A stretch of 15,779 bases of DNA from Candidatus Bathyarchaeum sp. (GTDB lineage Archaea > Thermoproteota > Bathyarchaeia > Bathyarchaeales > Bathyarchaeaceae), in contig PIXT01000089.1 of the NCBI GenBank assembly GCA_003096235.1, positions 1 to 15,779 on the forward strand, read 5' to 3'. A model generated the notes under the pieces. The model made no database searches. It worked only from the letters and a program-made list of their open reading frames with translations, and had not been told where the DNA came from. Positions within the stretch are counted from its first letter, which is position 1. Every line of letters begins with the position of its first letter. Positions 14,079 to 15,779 of the stretch are shown here, one piece after another. Made by a program: the position numbers and the translations under genes.

Positions 14079-14094
14079 AAAAAAAGAAAAGAAA
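14079..14094 (-). terminator. T-rich terminator after the coiled-coil repeat gene
   Basis: On the minus strand a run TTTCTTTTCTTTTTTT begins about 35 bases after the stop codon at 14131, a typical archaeal T-tract. Confidence 0.45.
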
Positions 14095-14130
14095 GGGTTA
14101 GGGATTTGAAAAAAGATTGTTTTTAGCTGT

Positions 14131-15708
14131 TTAGTAGCTGTCGTATGTATCTTCGATTGTTAGTTCTTCCTCTTCGTCTGCAACTTCTTCAGTTATAGTT
14201 TCGTCTAGGGTTTCTTCATTAGCTGTTTCGGTTGTTTCTTCTACTGCATCGGATTCTTCATAGATTTCTTCTGCAGGTGCTTCTTCTTCAGTCACTATTT
14301 CTTCGATTGGAGCTTCAGACACTATTTCAACTTCAGTTATTTCTTCGGTGGAGGGAATTTCTACAGTCTCTTCTGCGACGGCATCAACTATTTCATCTGT
14401 TGTTTCGGTTGTTGGTATTTCTAGGGATTCATCGATTGCTAGTTCGTCAAAATCGGATTCAACTTCGATTGCTTCTTCAATTGGAGCTTCTAGGGTTTCT
14501 TCTTCAACTGGAACCTCAACATAGGGAGCAAAGCTCTCTTCAACTGGCGCAGCCACAGGAACCTCAGGAACATCAACCGACACTTCAGCAACAGCCTCAA
14601 CAGGCGCTTCAACTGGAGCTTCATCGGTTATTTCCCAAACTTCTTCCTCAACAGCAACATCAGCAACTTCTGGTATTTCATCAGGAATTTCAGCAGGCAT
14701 CTCGACTGGTGCCTCAACAACAGCCTCAGCAGGAGCTTCGACGGGAACTTCAACAGTAGCTTCTAGGGTCTCTTGTTCAACTGGAGCCTCAACAGAAGGA
14801 ATGATTGTCTCTTCAACAGTTTCCTCAATTACAATTTCAGTAGCTTCAACTGGGGTTTCGATTGCTTCTTCAATTGGAGCTTCTAGGGTTTCTTCTTCAA
14901 CTGGAACCTCAACATAGGGAGCAAACGTCTCTTCAACTGGCGCAGCCACAGGAACCTCAGGAACATCAACAGCAGCATCCTCAACAGGAACATCAGCAAC
15001 TTCTGGTATTTCATCAGGAATTTCAGCAGGCATCTCGACTGGTGCCTCAACAACAGCCTCAGCAGGAGCTTCGACGGGAACTTCAACTGGCGCATAAACT
15101 GGAGCTGCAGGAACTGTTTCAACCGGAGCCTCAACTGGTGCTTCAGCTGGAACTTCAACAGGAACCTCAACGTATGGAGCAAGTGTCTCTTCAGCTGGTG
15201 CCGCTACAGGAACCTCGGGAGCATCAACAGCCAACTCAGCAGTCTCCTCAAAGACCGCGTCAGATAGTTGTACAGCATCAGCAGCTACGGGCGCAGAGAA
15301 GGGCACTGGCGCTACAACTTCGGGCATAATACTGGTTACTGCCTCTTTAAGTGAATCCAACTGGACTTTCAAGGAGTTAAGACCATTCGAAAAAGCAGCA
15401 GTTTCGTTATCGTGCAATTCTGCGTCAATCTCTCCCGCAACATACTGAATTTCTGAGTTTGCGAGAAATATTTCCAAGGTACCAATCTGCTTTTCAAGAT
15501 CTTCTACTTTTGAAGCCAAATTATCTGCGAGAATCTTTTGGCGCATCTCGATGTCAGAGATAATAGCGGAAAGTTCGTTATCAAGTGAACCGTATGTAGA
15601 CGCCGAAATTCTGCCTGAATTAAACAGATCGTCAAGAGCTTGCTTCTTTTTCCTAGCTAATTCCAAATCCTTGCCTATTTTCTCGAAAGAGTACTTCCAT
15701 GAGATCAA
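14131..15708 (-). CDS. coiled-coil protein with acidic Pro/Val/Glu repeat tail, possibly CdvA-like
   Basis: A 525-residue protein in three parts. Residues 1-128 are helical and charged (SFEKIGKDLELARKKKQALD; SKVEDLEKQIGTLEIFLANS), likely a coiled coil; this part resembles the archaeal proteins annotated as CdvA-like, linked to ESCRT-III cell division, but that match is from memory and there is no N-terminal PRC-barrel as in Sulfolobus CdvA. Residues 130-420 are a low-complexity tail of (A/V)PVE-type units with longer repeats such as VPVAAPVEETFAPYVEVPVE, present three times. Residues 420-525 are very acidic with little proline. No signal peptide or membrane helix is seen. The start is TTG at 15708 with GGGTG seven bases upstream and a strong TATA box beyond. 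The repeat region should be disordered and extended. Confidence 0.8.
   Translation of the reverse strand: MISWKYSFEKIGKDLELARKKKQALDDLFNSGRISASTYGSLDNELSAIISDIEMRQKILADNLASKVEDLEKQIGTLEIFLANSEIQYVAGEIDAELHDNETAAFSNGLNSLKVQLDSLKEAVTSIMPEVVAPVPFSAPVAADAVQLSDAVFEETAELAVDAPEVPVAAPAEETLAPYVEVPVEVPAEAPVEAPVETVPAAPVYAPVEVPVEAPAEAVVEAPVEMPAEIPDEIPEVADVPVEDAAVDVPEVPVAAPVEETFAPYVEVPVEEETLEAPIEEAIETPVEATEIVIEETVEETIIPSVEAPVEQETLEATVEVPVEAPAEAVVEAPVEMPAEIPDEIPEVADVAVEEEVWEITDEAPVEAPVEAVAEVSVDVPEVPVAAPVEESFAPYVEVPVEEETLEAPIEEAIEVESDFDELAIDESLEIPTTETTDEIVDAVAEETVEIPSTEEITEVEIVSEAPIEEIVTEEEAPAEEIYEESDAVEETTETANEETLDETITEEVADEEEELTIEDTYDSY
14464..14577 (-). repeat. 114-bp internal repeat, copy A
   Basis: Differs from the segment at 14857-14970 only by two adjacent bases, which change Thr to Ser (AGC against ACG). 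It encodes residues 378-415 of the repeat tail. Confidence 0.85.
14656..14754 (-). repeat. 99-bp internal repeat, copy 1
   Basis: Identical over 99 bases (33 codons) to 14989-15087. It encodes part of the EAPAEAVVEAPVEMPAEI block around residues 319-351. Confidence 0.88.
14857..14970 (-). repeat. 114-bp internal repeat, copy B
   Basis: Partner of 14464-14577 at a 393-bp (131-codon) offset, 112 of 114 bases identical. A more diverged third protein copy lies at residues 165-185. Confidence 0.85.
14989..15087 (-). repeat. 99-bp internal repeat, copy 2
   Basis: Exact partner of 14656-14754 at a 333-bp (111-codon) offset, encoding residues about 208-240. Confidence 0.88.
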
Positions 15709-15732
15709 ATTCTAACACCCAGTCGAAAGCTA

Positions 15733-15740
15733 CTATAAAA
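15733..15740 (-). promoter_or_regulatory. TATA box of the coiled-coil repeat gene
   Basis: The minus strand reads CTTTTATAGTAG, 25-32 bases before the TTG start, so the leader should be very short; a GGGTG ribosome-binding site is nevertheless present between them. Confidence 0.55.
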
Positions 15741-15779
15741 GAACGAAATAACTGTTGTTAACATGTAGATATATCGTTA

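Noticed and set aside
14464..15087. Possible CRISPR array
   Set aside because: The repeats are 99 and 114 bp, in frame within a gene, and are not regularly spaced by unique spacers.
14232..15329. Long plus-strand open frames rich in Leu/Gln opposite the repeat gene
   Set aside because: They are antisense readings of the PVE repeats; their low-complexity LQ composition follows from the repeated codons, and no start signals support them.

Overview
The window reads as chromosomal DNA of an anaerobic archaeon, most likely of the Bathyarchaeia (former MCG) or a related Thermoproteota lineage. The evidence is a complete archaeal AMP/pentose-bisphosphate pathway (AMP phosphorylase, ribose-1,5-bisphosphate isomerase, type III RuBisCO), an archaeal long FKBP isomerase, an archaeal-type HTH regulator with a cysteine-rich tail, an N-terminal region like archaeal CdvA, TATA-type promoters, T-rich terminators and frequent TTG/GTG starts. 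The phylum assignment is an inference from gene style, not a marker-gene result. I found no rRNA, tRNA, CRISPR array or transposon.

Layout. 1-453: a small two-helix membrane protein. 460-4189: a leftward series in transcription order DUF4177-like protein, class V aminotransferase, short D-2-hydroxyacid (phosphoglycerate-type) dehydrogenase and ribose-1,5-bisphosphate isomerase, separated by 130-320 bp gaps with their own promoter-like and terminator-like elements. 4300-6457: a divergent pair of fold-type II PLP enzymes, a D-cysteine desulfhydrase-like protein and a cysteine-synthase homologue that lacks the PLP lysine. 6523-7152: an EngB-like GTPase. 7212-7631: a four-helix membrane protein. 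7737-11273: type III RuBisCO facing AMP phosphorylase across an 82-bp divergent promoter, with a HAD phosphatase following AMP phosphorylase in a likely operon. 11418-11837: HTH/cysteine-cluster regulator. 11865-12779: FKBP with a histone-H1-like lysine tail. 12927-13937: secreted parallel beta-helix (NosD-like) protein with a C-terminal EFP/TM/basic anchor. 14131-15708: coiled-coil protein with a long acidic, proline/valine/glutamate repeat tail, possibly CdvA-like.

How they may work together. AMP phosphorylase splits AMP to adenine and ribose-1,5-bisphosphate, the isomerase makes ribulose-1,5-bisphosphate, and RuBisCO fixes CO2 to give two 3-phosphoglycerate. The same neighbourhood carries a phosphoglycerate-dehydrogenase-type enzyme, an aminotransferase of the family that makes phosphoserine in methanogens, a HAD phosphatase and two cysteine/serine-type PLP enzymes. 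This suggests a route from nucleotide carbon to serine and cysteine. That link is a hypothesis, and two steps carry missing catalytic residues: the cysteine-synthase homologue has Ile in place of the PLP lysine, and the dehydrogenase lacks the canonical catalytic glutamate. These two anomalies, together with the unusual RuBisCO, are the most interesting points in the window.
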